Of a stretch of DNA of 64,000 bases, positions 16,989 through 26,891 are shown in pieces. Source of the DNA: Paenibacillus sp. BSR1-1 (GTDB lineage Bacteria > Bacillota > Bacilli > Bacillales > Cytobacillaceae). Position numbers and translations under genes: made by a program. Within the stretch, counting starts at the first letter, position 1; each line of letters begins with the position of its first letter. The notes beneath the pieces are model-generated. The model was given only the letters and a program-made list of their open reading frames with translations. It was not told the origin of the DNA and searched no databases. Location: contig NZ_JAQMWQ010000001.1 in assembly GCF_030403775.1 (NCBI RefSeq), positions 62,001-126,000 on the forward strand, in the 5' to 3' direction.

Positions 16989-18323
16989 TTAATACATTGA
17001 CATATACTGATCGCGTTCCCATTGGTGAACGACGGTGCGGAACATATCCCATTCGATCTCTTTTGCTTCTACAAAGTGTTCTAAGATGTGCTCGCCAAGA
17101 CCAGCTACGATAACTTCGTCTGATTTTAATTGGTCTAAAGCTTGAGCTAGAGTTGCAGGCAGATCGATAATGCCTTCCTCTAATCTTTCTTCTCTGCTCA
17201 TTACATAAATGTTGCGGTCTACTGGTGCTGGAGGAGTTAAGTTGTTCTTAATTCCGTCAAGACCTGCTTTTAATAGAACAGCCATAGCAAGGTATGGGTT
17301 AGCAGCTGGGTCTACGCTACGTACTTCAACACGAGTGCTTAGTCCGCGGGAAGCCGGGATACGGATTAGTGGTGAACGGTTTCTAGCAGACCATGCTACA
17401 TAACAAGGTGCTTCATAGCCAGGAACTAGACGCTTATAAGAGTTTACAGTTGGGTTAGTAACCGCTGTAAAGTTAGGAGCGTGCTTTAGGATACCTGCGA
17501 TGAATTGACGTGCAGTGTCGCTCATTTCAAGATCGCCAGTTGGCTCATAGAATGCGTTTTTGCCATCTTTGAATAAAGAAAGGTTGCAGTGCATACCAGA
17601 TCCGTTAACACCGAATAATGGCTTTGGCATGAATGTTGCGTGTAAGCCATGCTTACGAGCGATTGTTTTAACAACAAGCTTGAACGTTTGGATTTGGTCA
17701 CATGCTGTTAAGGCATCTGCATATTTGAAATCGATTTCGTGCTGACCAGGTGCCACTTCGTGGTGGGAAGCTTCAATTTCGAAGCCCATTTCTTCTAGTT
17801 CAAGAACGATATCGCGACGGCAGTTTTCCCCTAAATCTGTTGGAGCAAGGTCAAAGTAACCGCCTTGGTCGTTCAATTCTAGTGTTGGCTCCCCTTTTTG
17901 GTCTAATTTGAATAAGAAGAATTCTGGCTCAGGTCCAAGGTTAAAGTTAGTGAAACCAAGGTCTTCCATTTCCTTTAACACTCTTCTTAAGTTATTGCGC
18001 GGGTCCCCTTCAAAAGGTTTTCCTTCTGGAGTGTAGATATCACAGATTAAACGGGCAACCTTTCCTTTTTCAGCTGTCCAAGGGAATACTACCCATGTGC
18101 TTAAATCTGGATATAGATACATATCAGACTCTTCAATACGGACAAATCCTTCGATTGAAGATCCGTCGAACATCATTTTGTTATCAAGTGCTTTTTCTAA
18201 TTGACTAATAGGAATCTCTACGTTCTTAATTGTTCCTAGAATGTCAGTGAATTGCAGACGAATAAATTTAACATTTTCTTCTTTTGCAAGACGTTGAATA
18301 TCTTCTCTTGAATACTTTGGCAT
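16989..18323 (-). CDS. glnA: glutamine synthetase type I-alpha
   Basis: 444 residues from the ATG at 18323, where AGGGGGAT lies at correct spacing; an upstream in-frame ATG adds eight residues that the family lacks. It condenses glutamate, ammonia and ATP to glutamine as a dodecamer. Landmarks include DGSSIEGF with Arg62, the residue tied to feedback inhibition in B. subtilis Gln[21 protein letters not shown] and [13 protein letters not shown]. In Bacillus the feedback-inhibited enzyme also stimulates GlnR and captures TnrA, thereby sensing nitrogen status. It is the second gene of the autoregulated glnRA operon. Confidence 0.97.
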   Translation of the reverse strand: MPKYSREDIQRLAKEENVKFIRLQFTDILGTIKNVEIPISQLEKALDNKMMFDGSSIEGFVRIEESDMYLYPDLSTWVVFPWTAEKGKVARLICDIYTPEGKPFEGDPRNNLRRVLKEMEDLGFTNFNLGPEPEFFLFKLDQKGEPTLELNDQGGYFDLAPTDLGENCRRDIVLELEEMGFEIEASHHEVAPGQHEIDFKYADALTACDQIQTFKLVVKTIARKHGLHATFMPKPLFGVNGSGMHCNLSLFKDGKNAFYEPTGDLEMSDTARQFIAGILKHAPNFTAVTNPTVNSYKRLVPGYEAPCYVAWSARNRSPLIRIPASRGLSTRVEVRSVDPAANPYLAMAVLLKAGLDGIKNNLTPPAPVDRNIYVMSREERLEEGIIDLPATLAQALDQLKSDEVIVAGLGEHILEHFVEAKEIEWDMFRTVVHQWERDQYMSMY

Positions 18324-18356
18324 TTTCAATCCCCCTAATTTTTTCATAAAAAAATT

Positions 18357-18758
18357 TTAATGGAAAAAGCGTGACATATCACCTTGACGAAGTGAGGAAC
18401 GATTTAATCTATTAGAATGAATCAATTCGTTTCGCAGCAATTTTCTTAACTGATCATCTGTTAACTCGCGTTTCGCCTTTTCGGCATGCTGCTCAAGAAC
18501 ATTTGCTTGTTCCTGTTTGACCAAGAAAAGCTGTTTGATTCCTGCCATATTGACTCCTTGGTCAATTAAATCTTTCACTTCTAAAAGCCTATCAATATCA
18601 TTCAAGCTAAATAGCCGTCTATTCCCCTCAGTTCTTGCTGGAGAAATCAATTGGTGTTCTTCATAATAACGGATTTGCCTAGCTGTCAGCTCAGTTAGCT
18701 GCATGACAGTTCCGATGGGGAACAACGGCATGGAACGGCGAATTTCCTTTCCACTCAC
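18357..18758 (-). CDS. glnR: GlnR, MerR-family repressor of nitrogen genes
   Basis: About 133 residues with a winged-helix MerR DNA-binding domain ([31 protein letters not shown] as helix-turn-helix) and the conserved C-terminal tail [10 protein letters not shown] that mediates autoinhibition relieved by glutamine-bound GlnA. It represses glnRA when nitrogen is plentiful. GTG 18758 is preferred over an in-frame TTG three bases upstream; GGGAGGAG serves either. A perfect GlnR/TnrA box sits just upstream of its promoter. Confidence 0.95.
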   Translation of the reverse strand: MSGKEIRRSMPLFPIGTVMQLTELTARQIRYYEEHQLISPARTEGNRRLFSLNDIDRLLEVKDLIDQGVNMAGIKQLFLVKQEQANVLEQHAEKAKRELTDDQLRKLLRNELIHSNRLNRSSLRQGDMSRFFH

Positions 18759-18793
18759 CAAATTTCTCCTCCCTTACTATCTATCATATTGTC

Positions 18794-18822
18794 ATTATAT
18801 TTGACGTTAGATAATATGTCAA
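18794..18822 (-). promoter_or_regulatory. glnRA promoter
   Basis: TTGACA (18817-18822) and TATAAT (18794-18799) with an exact 17-bp spacer on the minus strand. A second, imperfect GlnR site (TGACA-N7-TAACG) overlaps the -35 and spacer, as at B. subtilis glnRA. Confidence 0.85.
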
Positions 18823-18827
18823 TCTTA

Positions 18828-18844
18828 TGTAAGGAAATCTAACA
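18828..18844 (-). promoter_or_regulatory. GlnR/TnrA operator
   Basis: TGTTAGATTTCCTTACA matches the consensus TGTNA-N7-TNACA at every defined position and lies immediately upstream of the -35 of glnRA. Confidence 0.92.
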
Positions 18845-18855
18845 TGATTTTTATA

Positions 18856-18888
18856 CAAAAAGGACAGAGCATGTAAAAGTCTGTCCTC
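18856..18888 (-). terminator. intrinsic terminator of ynbB
   Basis: AGGACAGA-N11-TCTGTCCT followed by T5 on the minus strand, between ynbB and the glnR regulatory region. Confidence 0.85.
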
Positions 18889-18901
18889 CGTTTATATTTT
18901 C

Positions 18902-20173
18902 CTACTTCACTTCGATTAATCCTTTTTCAATCAATTGATCAATAGCCAGACAGACAGCCATTTTTACATGGGCATAGGTTAAACCGCCCTGAACATAGGC
19001 TACATACGGCGGTCTGATCGGACCGTCTGCTGTTAGTTCAATGCTTGCCCCCTGGATGAAGGTTCCCGCCGCCATAATGACGTCGTCCTCATACCCAGGC
19101 ATGTAGCTTGGATGCGCGGTAACATAGGAATTAATCGGTGAGGCAAATTGGATAGCCTGGCAAAAAGCGACCATTTTATCGCGATCATCAAATTGGACCG
19201 ATTGAATTAAGTCTGTCCGCTTCACATCCCATTTCGGCGATGAATTCATTCCCAATTTTTCAAGGGTGGCAGCAGTAAATACAGCTCCTTTTAGTGCTTG
19301 AGCAACAACGTGCGGAGCTAGAAAGAACCCCTGATACATTTCCAGCAGGCTATATAGAGATGCACCTGCTTCGGCTCCAATCCCAGGGGAAGTCATTCGG
19401 TAAGAGCAGGCCTCGACCCACTTCTTCTTGCCAACAAGGTATCCCCCCGTTTTCACGATGCCGCCGCCCGGATTTTTAATAAGAGAACCTGCCATCAAAT
19501 CTGCTCCAACATGACAAGGTTCCAACTCTTCAACAAATTCGCCGTAACAGTTATCTACAAATACGACGACGTCCTGTTTGATTTCCTTTACAAACGAAAT
19601 CATTTCCCCAATCTCAGAAACCGTGAACGATGGACGGGTAGCATACCCCTTCGAGCGCTGAATTCCAATCATTTTTGTATTCGGTTTGACTTTTTTCGCC
19701 ACTTCATCCCAATCAATCCCGCCCTCATTGGTCAAGGAAACACTATCATAGGAAATGCCAAATTCCTTTAAGGAACCGACACCATTTCCGCGAATCCCTA
19801 CGATTTCTTCAAGCGTATCATAGGGCTTACCCGTGATATAGAGAAGTTCATCACCTGGGCGAAGGACGCCAAATAACGCAATCGATATCGCATGGGTTCC
19901 GGAAATGATTTGCGGACGGACAAGACCCGCTTCACCGCCAAACACATCCGCGTAAATGGATTCCAACGTATCTCTGCCAATATCATCGTATCCATATCCG
20001 GTTGACGGGATAAAATGCGAGTCACTTACCCTGTGTTTTTGATAGCTTTTTAAAACGCGAAATTGATTGGTTTCCGCTCTTTCGTCGATTTCTTTGTGTA
20101 CCCCAGCAATTTGCTGTTCCACTTTTTGGACAAGCGGCTGAAGCTTCTCCCCATTCATTAACTGTTGAAACAT
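18902..20173 (-). CDS. ynbB: YnbB, PLP-dependent methionine gamma-lyase-family protein
   Basis: 423 residues of the Met_gamma_lyase/YnbB family, often annotated as aluminium-resistance protein. It has the fold type I aminotransferase layout: FIPSTGYGYDD near the N terminus, a Gly-rich PLP phosphate site in ISGTHAISIALFG, VFVDNCYGEF with the PLP-ring Asp, and LIKNPGGGI with the Schiff-base Lys. The physiological substrate is not established. The gene follows hflX by 15 bp and is probably co-transcribed, as in B. subtilis. Confidence 0.9.
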   Translation of the reverse strand: MFQQLMNGEKLQPLVQKVEQQIAGVHKEIDERAETNQFRVLKSYQKHRVSDSHFIPSTGYGYDDIGRDTLESIYADVFGGEAGLVRPQIISGTHAISIALFGVLRPGDELLYITGKPYDTLEEIVGIRGNGVGSLKEFGISYDSVSLTNEGGIDWDEVAKKVKPNTKMIGIQRSKGYATRPSFTVSEIGEMISFVKEIKQDVVVFVDNCYGEFVEELEPCHVGADLMAGSLIKNPGGGIVKTGGYLVGKKKWVEACSYRMTSPGIGAEAGASLYSLLEMYQGFFLAPHVVAQALKGAVFTAATLEKLGMNSSPKWDVKRTDLIQSVQFDDRDKMVAFCQAIQFASPINSYVTAHPSYMPGYEDDVIMAAGTFIQGASIELTADGPIRPPYVAYVQGGLTYAHVKMAVCLAIDQLIEKGLIEVK

Positions 20174-20187
20174 GGTGTAACTCCTAT

Positions 20188-21447
20188 CTATATTTTATAT
20201 TTCTGTAACTGTCCTGTTATTTGATGGTCTTTTAAGGTGTAGCCCTTGCAACGATACAACTGGTCTTCTTCCTCAAAGGACAACTCTTTTAAAATTGTTT
20301 CATTTTTTAGCTGTGAAAGAAGCTTTCCTTCTGTTGAAGGTACTTTCACCTCATAAGCATTCATCATTTCGATGATGGTCTTTTCCATTTTTACCTTAAG
20401 GGCATGGCGGTCTTCTTCATTAAAAGCACTAATAAACGCCGTCGGTGTGTCGGCAGTCGGAACAAAATCAGGATGCTGGATATCTTTCTTATTATAAACC
20501 GTTAATTGCGGGATATCTTTTACATCCAGATCCTCGAGCAGTTTATTAACCGTTTTTTCGTGTTGAAAATAATCCGCATTCGACATATCCACAACATGGA
20601 GAAGCAAATCCGCTTCTCTTACTTCTTCCAGGGTGGAGCGAAATGCTGCGATTAGAGCTGTAGGCAAATCCTGAATAAACCCAACTGTATCGGTAATTAA
20701 GGCTAAAAAACCGCTTGGTAAAATTAATTTTCGGGTCATCGGGTCAAGTGTGGCAAACAATTGATTTTCCTCATACGACTCTGCTTCAGACAGACGGTTA
20801 AACAATGTTGATTTACCAGCATTGGTGTAGCCGACAATCGCTACTTGAAAAGCTTTATTTTTCTTTCTTCGTTCCCGATACCGTTCCCGGTGCTGAACGA
20901 TGACCGCGAGCTGGGTTTTAATATCATCGATTCGGCGGCGTATGTGCCGGCGGTCTGATTCTAATTTGGTTTCCCCTGGGCCTCTGGTTCCGATACCTGC
21001 CCCCAGTCTTGAAAGTGCGATACCTTGTCCTGCTAAACGGGGAAGTATGTATTGAAGCTGCGCAAGCTCGACCTGTAGTTTTCCTTCTTTGGATCGTGCT
21101 CTTTGGGCAAAAATATCTAAAATAAGCTGTGTCCGGTCGATAATTCTGGCATCGATTTCAGAGGCAAGATTCCGCTTTTGACTCGGAGATAGCTCATCAT
21201 TGAAAATAACGATATCAGCTTCAAGCTCTTCCACTAAAGCGACAATCTCTTCCACCTTTCCCTTGCCGATATAGGTTGCCGAGTGAAGACGATCTCTTTT
21301 TTGCACTACAGACACTAATACTTCACCCTGCGCGGTTTCTGTTAATGAGGCTAACTCCTCCATCGAATATTGAAAGCGCAAATCATCATCAGCTATCGTT
21401 TGACAGCCGACCAGAATGGCTTTTTCTTTCGTATCTTTTTGTTCCAA
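20188..21447 (-). CDS. hflX: HflX, ribosome-associated GTPase (YnbA)
   Basis: 419 residues: the N-terminal HflX domain ([37 protein letters not shown], then GGxG-type [15 protein letters not shown] near 165-180) and a GTPase domain with G1 [10 protein letters not shown]3 DTVGFI and G4 NKKD. HflX binds the 50S subunit and rescues or disassembles stalled 70S ribosomes. The start is a TTG at 21447 with AAGGG about eleven bases upstream; the frame and length agree with the family, and no ATG in frame fits better. Confidence 0.94.
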   Translation of the reverse strand: MEQKDTKEKAILVGCQTIADDDLRFQYSMEELASLTETAQGEVLVSVVQKRDRLHSATYIGKGKVEEIVALVEELEADIVIFNDELSPSQKRNLASEIDARIIDRTQLILDIFAQRARSKEGKLQVELAQLQYILPRLAGQGIALSRLGAGIGTRGPGETKLESDRRHIRRRIDDIKTQLAVIVQHRERYRERRKKNKAFQVAIVGYTNAGKSTLFNRLSEAESYEENQLFATLDPMTRKLILPSGFLALITDTVGFIQDLPTALIAAFRSTLEEVREADLLLHVVDMSNADYFQHEKTVNKLLEDLDVKDIPQLTVYNKKDIQHPDFVPTADTPTAFISAFNEEDRHALKVKMEKTIIEMMNAYEVKVPSTEGKLLSQLKNETILKELSFEEEDQLYRCKGYTLKDHQITGQLQKYKI

Positions 21448-21616
21448 TAAACATCATTCCCTTCACAAAAATGCTCTACCTCTAATCATAACAAAAAAGC
21501 TTTTTAATCTCTATTTTTCCCTATAACAACCTTATTAAAAATAATTGTTGTATTTTTATTGATCCGTGGTAAAATTTTAGTATTTGATGAAAGACAACAA
21601 GGGGAAAATGATTATT

Positions 21617-22222
21617 ATGACATGGGAAGTTTTAAGTATGATTGGCACAATTGCTTTTGCGGTCAGCGGTGCGATTGTGGCCATGGAAGAGGAATATGAT
21701 ATTTTAGGAGTTTATATACTAGGAATTGTAACCGCTTTTGGCGGCGGCGCCATTCGAAACCTTTTGATTGGTGTGCCCGTTTCGGCTTTATGGGAGCAGG
21801 GATTATTTTTTCAAATTGCTCTATTATCGATTACAGCGGTGTTCTTATTTCCATCAAATCTTCTTAAGCACTGGCAAAAATGGGGCAATTTCTTCGATGC
21901 TATCGGATTGTCCGCCTTTGCCATTCAAGGTGCAATATACGCGGCAAAGATGAATCATCCACTTAGTGCTGTAATTGTCGCTGCAGTGCTAACAGGAATC
22001 GGCGGTGGTATTATCCGTGACTTATTAGCCGGGCGAAAGCCGATTGTCCTAAGATCGGAGATTTATGCCGTTTGGGCGATTTTAGCTGGGGTGATCATTG
22101 GACTTAAAATTGCTTCAAGCTCATGGGAATTATATACACTATTTATCCTGATCACCGTATTACGAGTTCTTTCTTATACCTTTGATTGGAAACTGCCGAT
22201 ACGGAGGCTGGGAGCGCATTAA
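21617..22222 (+). CDS. TRIC-type/UPF0126 membrane protein (YvgT-like)
   Basis: 201 residues starting at MTWEVLSMIGT, where B. subtilis YvgT starts; in-frame ATGs upstream (21584, 21587, 21608) would only add a hydrophilic leader. Two homologous halves of three membrane helices each carry the glycine motifs GGGAIRNLLIG and GGGIIRDLLAG, the signature of trimeric intracellular cation channels in the UPF0126 family. Bacterial members conduct monovalent cations in vitro; the role in Bacillus is unknown. It is monocistronic and divergent from hflX, and it ends at a terminator shared with spoVK. Confidence 0.9.
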   Translation: MTWEVLSMIGTIAFAVSGAIVAMEEEYDILGVYILGIVTAFGGGAIRNLLIGVPVSALWEQGLFFQIALLSITAVFLFPSNLLKHWQKWGNFFDAIGLSAFAIQGAIYAAKMNHPLSAVIVAAVLTGIGGGIIRDLLAGRKPIVLRSEIYAVWAILAGVIIGLKIASSSWELYTLFILITVLRVLSYTFDWKLPIRRLGAH

Positions 22223-22258
22223 AAAAATCGACGGAATTTGACCCGTCGATTTTTTTTA
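22221..22258. terminator. bidirectional intrinsic terminator
   Basis: AAAAAAATCGACGG-aatttgac-CCGTCGATTTTTTTT separates two convergent genes and overlaps both stop codons. Confidence 0.9.
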
Positions 22259-23203
22259 ATCTTCTTCAAACACCAAATCATTGCTTCGTATTGTCATCAA
22301 ATCATGCCTATCATAGCTATTTAGCATTAAAAGCCTCATCGCTTGAGCACGAATCGATTTTTCAATAATATTGCGGACATAGCGGCCATTTGAAAAACTG
22401 CTCGGACTTAAAACGGCTTTAACCCAGATTAAATGTTCTTTTAACTTTTTTTCAGCCTCATGACTAAAGGTGTATTCTCGTTCCACAATCATCCTGCCCG
22501 CAATTTCCATCAGCTGCTCAATATTATAATCAGGAAAATCAATGACCAACGGAAACCGTGAATGGAGACCAGGATTTAGCGTTAGAAAATAATCCATTTC
22601 TTGTGAATATCCCGCAAGAATTAGAATAAATTCATGCTGTTTATCTTCCATATGCTTGACAAGTGTATCAATTGCCTCTTTGCCAAAATCCTTTTCCCCG
22701 CCGCGACCTAACGAATAGGCCTCGTCAATAAATAAAATACCGCCTTGAGCCTTTTTGATCAAATCACGTGTTTTTTGGGCGGTATGTCCGATATATTCAC
22801 CAACGAGATCGGCACGTTCCGCCTCAATTAAATGCCCTTTGGATAAAACACTCATTTTTTGAAACAGCTTGCCAATTAACCTGGCAACGGTCGTTTTACC
22901 AGTTCCAGGATTCCCTTTAAACATCATGTGCAGCGCTTGTTTTCTTGCCTTTAAACCCATTTCCTCGCGTTTCTTGTTTACATAAATCCAGGCATAAATT
23001 TCCTTTATCATTCGTTTCATTTCATCCATACCAACCAAAGCTGCCAGCTCTTCTTCAATTTCTTTTAAAGCCGTATGCTCTGGGGGAATGACCTTTGGAA
23101 CAACTTGAAAGTCAGGTAATTCTTTCGTTACAGTTTCTCTTTTTTGAGAATTGAGAACAACTTTTATTTGGCCGTTGCTTTTCATTCGCATACGTTGGTC
23201 CAA
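22256..23203 (-). CDS. spoVK: SpoVK, AAA+ ATPase of stage V sporulation
   Basis: About 315 residues of the CbbX/SpoVK AAA+ clade: Walker A GNPGTGKTT, Walker B ILFIDEAYSL, sensor 1 and Arg-finger segment LNPGLHSRFPLVIDFPDY. In B. subtilis spoVK is needed for late spore maturation and is expressed in the mother cell; its substrate is unknown. The likely start is TTG 23203, six bases after GAGGTGA; an in-frame GTG at 23212 lies inside that site. CATACGTA about 25 bp upstream resembles a SigE -10 box, but I see no convincing -35. Confidence 0.93.
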   Translation of the reverse strand: MDQRMRMKSNGQIKVVLNSQKRETVTKELPDFQVVPKVIPPEHTALKEIEEELAALVGMDEMKRMIKEIYAWIYVNKKREEMGLKARKQALHMMFKGNPGTGKTTVARLIGKLFQKMSVLSKGHLIEAERADLVGEYIGHTAQKTRDLIKKAQGGILFIDEAYSLGRGGEKDFGKEAIDTLVKHMEDKQHEFILILAGYSQEMDYFLTLNPGLHSRFPLVIDFPDYNIEQLMEIAGRMIVEREYTFSHEAEKKLKEHLIWVKAVLSPSSFSNGRYVRNIIEKSIRAQAMRLLMLNSYDRHDLMTIRSNDLVFEED

Positions 23204-23358
23204 AGCTTTCACCTCTCATTCTGCAGACAGTATACGTATGATAGGGTTTTTGTTAGCAAGTTTTTCACCAAAAATTTTCTTTTTACTAAAAAGGAATACA
23301 TAATCCTTCATTTTATATGTATTCAAAGCCAATGCATTTCATTAAATAAAGTTGAAAA

Positions 23359-23388
23359 ATAAAAAAGAGCCCTTCCAATATGGGCTCA
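23359..23388 (-). terminator. intrinsic terminator of hfq
   Basis: GAGCCC-atattggaa-GGGCTC followed by a T6 run on the minus strand. Confidence 0.85.
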
Positions 23389-23403
23389 AATTTACAAAAG
23401 AAG

Positions 23404-23634
23404 TTATTGATTATCCAGGTCAAGCTGTACATTACGCTGAGGTGCAAACGTTGAAATAGCATGCTTAAATACTAATTGCTGTTTCCCCTCTGACTCAAAA
23501 AGAACTGTAAAGTTATCAAAGCCCTTAATTTGGCCTCTTAATTGGAATCCGTTCAATAGGAACACCGTAACGTGTGTGTTATCTTTACGGCACTGGTTTA
23601 AAAATTGATCTTGAATGTTAATTGTGGTTTTCAT
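23404..23634 (-). CDS. hfq: Hfq RNA chaperone
   Basis: 76 residues with both Sm motifs: [21 protein letters not shown] (Sm1, given here in shortened form around residues 22-42) and FKHAISTF (Sm2 with the K-H uridine-binding pair). It forms a hexameric ring that binds small RNAs and mRNAs. It lies 26 bp downstream of miaA, the usual pairing. The distal and proximal faces look complete, and only the short C-terminal tail typical of Gram-positives is present. Confidence 0.96.
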   Translation of the reverse strand: MKTTINIQDQFLNQCRKDNTHVTVFLLNGFQLRGQIKGFDNFTVLFESEGKQQLVFKHAISTFAPQRNVQLDLDNQ

Positions 23635-23660
23635 TTGTATATCCTCCTCTTTTATCTCTA

Positions 23661-24626
23661 CTAATATGTATTCGATTTTACTTGAAGCTTTCCTTCAACA
23701 TAATGTGAAATTTCCGTTATTTTTTTCGTGAAATCGTTCACATCTGTCATATCAAACCATTTTACATCCATTTTGTTGCGAAACCAAGTTAATTGCCTTT
23801 TGGCATATCGCCTGGAATTTTGCTTTAAGGTTTCAACAGCATCATCAAGGGAAACTTTCCCATCCAGGTAATCATATATCTCTTTGTAACCAATGGCCTG
23901 AATGGATTGACAATCCCGAAGGTCTTGGTGATACAGGCTTTTTACTTCATCAAAAAGTCCTTGTTCCATCATTAAATCTACGCGGGCATTGATCCGCTCA
24001 TAAAGCATGTCTCTTTCCATTGTCAGGCCAACGAGTGCCGTATCATACATTAAATCCGGCTCCTGAGTCCTTTGAAATTCTTGCATAGTCTTACCTGTAA
24101 GATGGTAAATTTCCAAGGCGCGTATCACTCTTCTGACATTATTGGGATGGATTTGAGCTGCGCTTTCTGGATCCACTTCACATAATTCCTTATAAAGTGC
24201 CTCATTGCCAATTTCTTTTGATCGCTGTTCTAACTGCTGGCGAAATTGTTCATCCCCTGAAACATCGGAAAACTGATAATCATAAATGACAGATTGAATA
24301 TAGAGTCCAGTTCCACCGGCAATAATGGGGAGTTTTCCCATTTTGGCAATCTCTTCTATCTTTGCCCTGACAAGCGATTGGAATTCAGCAACGGAAAAAT
24401 TTTCGTTAGGCTCCTTAATATCAATCAAATGGTGGGGTATTCCCTCCATTTCCTCTTGAGTTATTTTAGCCGTTCCAATATTCATGCCACGATAGATTTG
24501 CATCGAATCACCGCTAATAATCTCACCATTAAACTGCTTGGCCATTTCAATACTCAACTTGGTCTTTCCTACGGCGGTTGGTCCGATGATGACTAATAAT
24601 TTTTGTTTTGAATCCAATATTTTCAC
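23661..24626 (-). CDS. miaA: tRNA dimethylallyltransferase MiaA
   Basis: 321 residues. It transfers a dimethylallyl group to N6 of A37 in tRNAs reading UNN codons, the first step to ms2i6A. Visible features are the P-loop [11 protein letters not shown] (residues 14-24), [37 protein letters not shown] and the C-terminal [12 protein letters not shown]. The start is GTG 24626 with AAGG about six bases upstream. Co-transcription with hfq is likely. Confidence 0.96.
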   Translation of the reverse strand: MKILDSKQKLLVIIGPTAVGKTKLSIEMAKQFNGEIISGDSMQIYRGMNIGTAKITQEEMEGIPHHLIDIKEPNENFSVAEFQSLVRAKIEEIAKMGKLPIIAGGTGLYIQSVIYDYQFSDVSGDEQFRQQLEQRSKEIGNEALYKELCEVDPESAAQIHPNNVRRVIRALEIYHLTGKTMQEFQRTQEPDLMYDTALVGLTMERDMLYERINARVDLMMEQGLFDEVKSLYHQDLRDCQSIQAIGYKEIYDYLDGKVSLDDAVETLKQNSRRYAKRQLTWFRNKMDVKWFDMTDVNDFTKKITEISHYVEGKLQVKSNTY

Positions 24627-24965
24627 ACTGCCTTATACCTTTTTTAAATGGAAGGAGTTCATTCGGTGACCTCCCACCCCTTCATCGTAACACAATTTTG
24701 AAAAGCAGTTGAACATCAAATAAGTATATACAAAAAATTTCTTTTCTATGCGTTTTGGGTCGAATGAATATATATTTTTCAATTTGATTACAATCTGATG
24801 AATTTTTCGTCCAAATTTACAAAACGATAACGGTTCTTTTACAAACCGCTTTTCACCCCCAAATTCATGTTAGGCTTAATCGTACACTATTTTGTAAAAA
24901 TAGCTCACAATTTGTCATGTGGGTGTTGAGTAAATATTTATAAATTAGGAAATTAGGTGAATAAA
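24627..24965. other. 339-bp non-coding interval upstream of mreBH
   Basis: It is A+T-rich, sits between the divergent miaA and mreBH, and has no plausible ORF or RNA gene. The only signal I can point to is the ACCCCC / CGTA pair described separately and the ribosome binding site AGGTGA of mreBH. Confidence 0.6.
24855..24884 (+). promoter_or_regulatory. SigI-like promoter element of mreBH (tentative)
   Basis: ACCCCC at 24855-24860 followed 20 bp later by CGTA. B. subtilis mreBH belongs to the SigI heat-shock regulon, whose promoters have an ACCCCC-type -35 and a CGAA-type -10. The -10 differs at one base, so this is only a candidate. Confidence 0.35.
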
Positions 24966-25982
24966 ATGCTATCAAATTTATCAAATTTTGATATTGGTAT
25001 TGATTTAGGAACTGCAAATATATTGGTATATAGTAGGCATAAAGGGATTGCACTTAATGAGCCATCTGTAGTCGTGGTGGATACCACAACTAAAAATATT
25101 GTTGCGGTCGGCGCGGAAGCATATGAAATGGTCGGAAAGACGCCAGAAAAATTTGTCACCATTCGTCCATTAAAAGATGGTGTGATTGCCGATTTCGACA
25201 TTACTACCGAAATGTTAAAGAATATCTTGCGAAAGGCTTCTAAAAAGCTTGGTTTTGCTCTACGTAAGCCAAATGTTGTCGTCTGTATCCCTTCTGGTTC
25301 TACTAGTGTAGAGAGAAGGGCGATTCATGATGCTGTGAAAAATGCAGGCGCTAAAAAAATCACCCTAATCGAAGAGCCAGTTGCGGCCGCAATTGGCGCT
25401 GGCATGCCAATTGATGAACCGGTTGCCAATGTCGTAGTGGATATCGGCGGCGGAAATACAGAAGTTGCGATTATTTCCTTTGGCGGCGTAGTATCTTGTC
25501 ATTCCATTAAAATAGGCGGTGACCGTCTGGATGAAGATATTATTCAATACGTTCGTAAAGAATACAATGTGTTGATTGGGGAAAGAACGGCCGAAAAAAT
25601 CAAAATGGAAATTGGTTACGCCTTAATAGATCACGAGGAGCAATTTATGGAGATTCGCGGACGTGATTTAGTATCTGGATTGCCAAAAACTATTAAACTA
25701 TCATCCTATGAAGTTAGAAATGCTTTGAAGGAACCTTTATTGCATATTTTAGAAGCCATCCGCGCCACACTTGAGGATTGTCCTGCAGAACTAAGCGGCG
25801 ATATTGTCGACCGTGGTGTTATCCTTACAGGAGGCGGTTCATTATTGAACGGCATGGAGGAATGGTTAAGCAAGGAGATTGTAGTTCCAGTGCAATTGGC
25901 GGAGAATCCTCTTGAATCTGTAGCCATCGGAACTGGAAAAGCAATACCATATATGAATAAGCTGCAAGCTGCAGTAAAATAG
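24966..25982 (+). CDS. mreBH: MreBH, actin-like cell-shape protein
   Basis: 338 residues of the MreB family: phosphate-1 [14 protein letters not shown], connect-1 [14 protein letters not shown], phosphate-2 [18 protein letters not shown] and the adenosine motif [17 protein letters not shown]. It is closer to MreBH than to MreB or Mbl in its short N terminus and the pattern [16 protein letters not shown]. It directs lateral-wall synthesis and, in B. subtilis, the autolysin LytE. ATG 24966 is chosen: AGGTGA precedes it, while the in-frame GTG at 24957 is part of that site. In B. subtilis mreBH lies elsewhere (near abh-kinC), so it has moved here or there. Confidence 0.92.
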   Translation: MLSNLSNFDIGIDLGTANILVYSRHKGIALNEPSVVVVDTTTKNIVAVGAEAYEMVGKTPEKFVTIRPLKDGVIADFDITTEMLKNILRKASKKLGFALRKPNVVVCIPSGSTSVERRAIHDAVKNAGAKKITLIEEPVAAAIGAGMPIDEPVANVVVDIGGGNTEVAIISFGGVVSCHSIKIGGDRLDEDIIQYVRKEYNVLIGERTAEKIKMEIGYALIDHEEQFMEIRGRDLVSGLPKTIKLSSYEVRNALKEPLLHILEAIRATLEDCPAELSGDIVDRGVILTGGGSLLNGMEEWLSKEIVVPVQLAENPLESVAIGTGKAIPYMNKLQAAVK

Positions 25983-25984
25983 TT

Positions 25985-26017
25985 AAAAACAGGCTGCCTG
26001 ACAGCCTGTTTCTTTTT
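25985..26017. terminator. bidirectional intrinsic terminator
   Basis: ACAGGCT-gcctgac-AGCCTGT with T-rich sequence on both strands, between convergent mreBH and the next gene. Confidence 0.85.
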
Positions 26018-26459
26018 ATACATTCTGTTGTTTTCGCATTCGGTTGAAGTATAGGAAGATTGGAAAAGGTATTACGATGAATCCAAGGCTTTTAATAATT
26101 TGATTTTTTGCACTTTCCTTAACCCGGTTTTTTTCATCTTTCACGGTTTGTTCGTACCTTGCTCGAAGCTCCTTCTCCGTCAACACCTTCTCGTCTTTCA
26201 CTTTATTATCTTCCCTAATCTGTTTAAAATCTTCATAACTCTGGTAATAACTTGGCGGACTAATTAAATCGGCTGCCGCCATAAAGATGGATATTCCACC
26301 GCCAATGACCATCATTAGAGTAGCAAATAAGACTAAATACGTATAAAGATGGCGTATCACTGCTTCTTCCCCCTTTTCTTTATTTTTCACGGCATAAACA
26401 ATTACAAAAATAATGATAACGATGGGTAAAAATGCACTTAATAGGCTAAATGCGATCAA
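26016..26459 (-). CDS. uncharacterised membrane protein with a cytoplasmic helical domain
   Basis: About 147 residues: two N-terminal membrane helices (LLSAFLPIVIIIFVIVYAV and LVLFATLMMVIGGGISIFMA), a charged, probably coiled middle (EKVLTEKELRARYEQTVKDEK) and a third C-terminal helix with a basic end. No family is recognised. TTG 26459 is the best start: GAGGGGGG lies eight bases upstream, and the longer reading frame runs back through a TATAAT that looks like its own -10 box (about 26470-26476). Monocistronic. Confidence 0.6.
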   Translation of the reverse strand: MIAFSLLSAFLPIVIIIFVIVYAVKNKEKGEEAVIRHLYTYLVLFATLMMVIGGGISIFMAAADLISPPSYYQSYEDFKQIREDNKVKDEKVLTEKELRARYEQTVKDEKNRVKESAKNQIIKSLGFIVIPFPIFLYFNRMRKQQNV

Positions 26460-26600
26460 GGACTCAACCCCCCTCTTACCAACATTATACAATGATTGGT
26501 GTAATTTTACACAATTATTTATTGATATAAAATAACAAACTTTTACATAATCAGCGATTTTCGTTTATGTGAAAAAGATGCCATTCTTGAATAGTTTTAC

Positions 26601-26830
26601 GGCACGTAAAACTTCTTTACGTTACCCAATTCGTTTCTTCGGGCCTTTTTCGGGCACGTAGAACCTCACTACATTACCTAATTCGCTTCCTGGGATCCTG
26701 TTCAGGTACGTAGAACCTCTTTACGTTACCCAATTCGCTTCTTCAGAACCTTTTCAGGCACATAGACCCATTCTACGTTACCCACTTCGTTCCCTCGACC
26801 GCTTTTCGGGCAAAGTAGAGCATTTCTATC
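26601..26830 (+). repeat. 52-bp tandem repeat array A (4.4 copies)
   Basis: Four exact-length 52-bp units start at 26601, 26653, 26705 and 26757, with a partial fifth at 26809. Each has a core opening GG(C/T)ACGTAGAACC and closing TTTACGTTACCC (arms ACGTA / TTTACGT can pair), then a 25-bp linker ending TTTTCA or TTTTCG. Units differ by scattered substitutions. The array fills most of the interval between divergent promoters and contains no ORF. Confidence 0.85.
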
Positions 26831-26862
26831 CATCAATTGATAATAAAAAACAAATTTATATG

Positions 26863-26891
26863 TTGACAGGAACGCTAGATGTAACTATTAT
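26863..26891 (+). promoter_or_regulatory. promoter of the qorB-like gene
   Basis: TTGACA and TATTAT with a 17-bp spacer, 70 bp before the ATG. Confidence 0.75.

Noticed and set aside
16852..17052. 66-codon frame overlapping the 3' end of glnA
   Set aside because: Runs through the glnRA terminator and the degenerate 52-bp repeat in another frame from glnA; no start signals.
24627..24965. Possible riboswitch or T-box leader before mreBH
   Set aside because: No conserved T-box, terminator/antiterminator pair or known aptamer core could be found.
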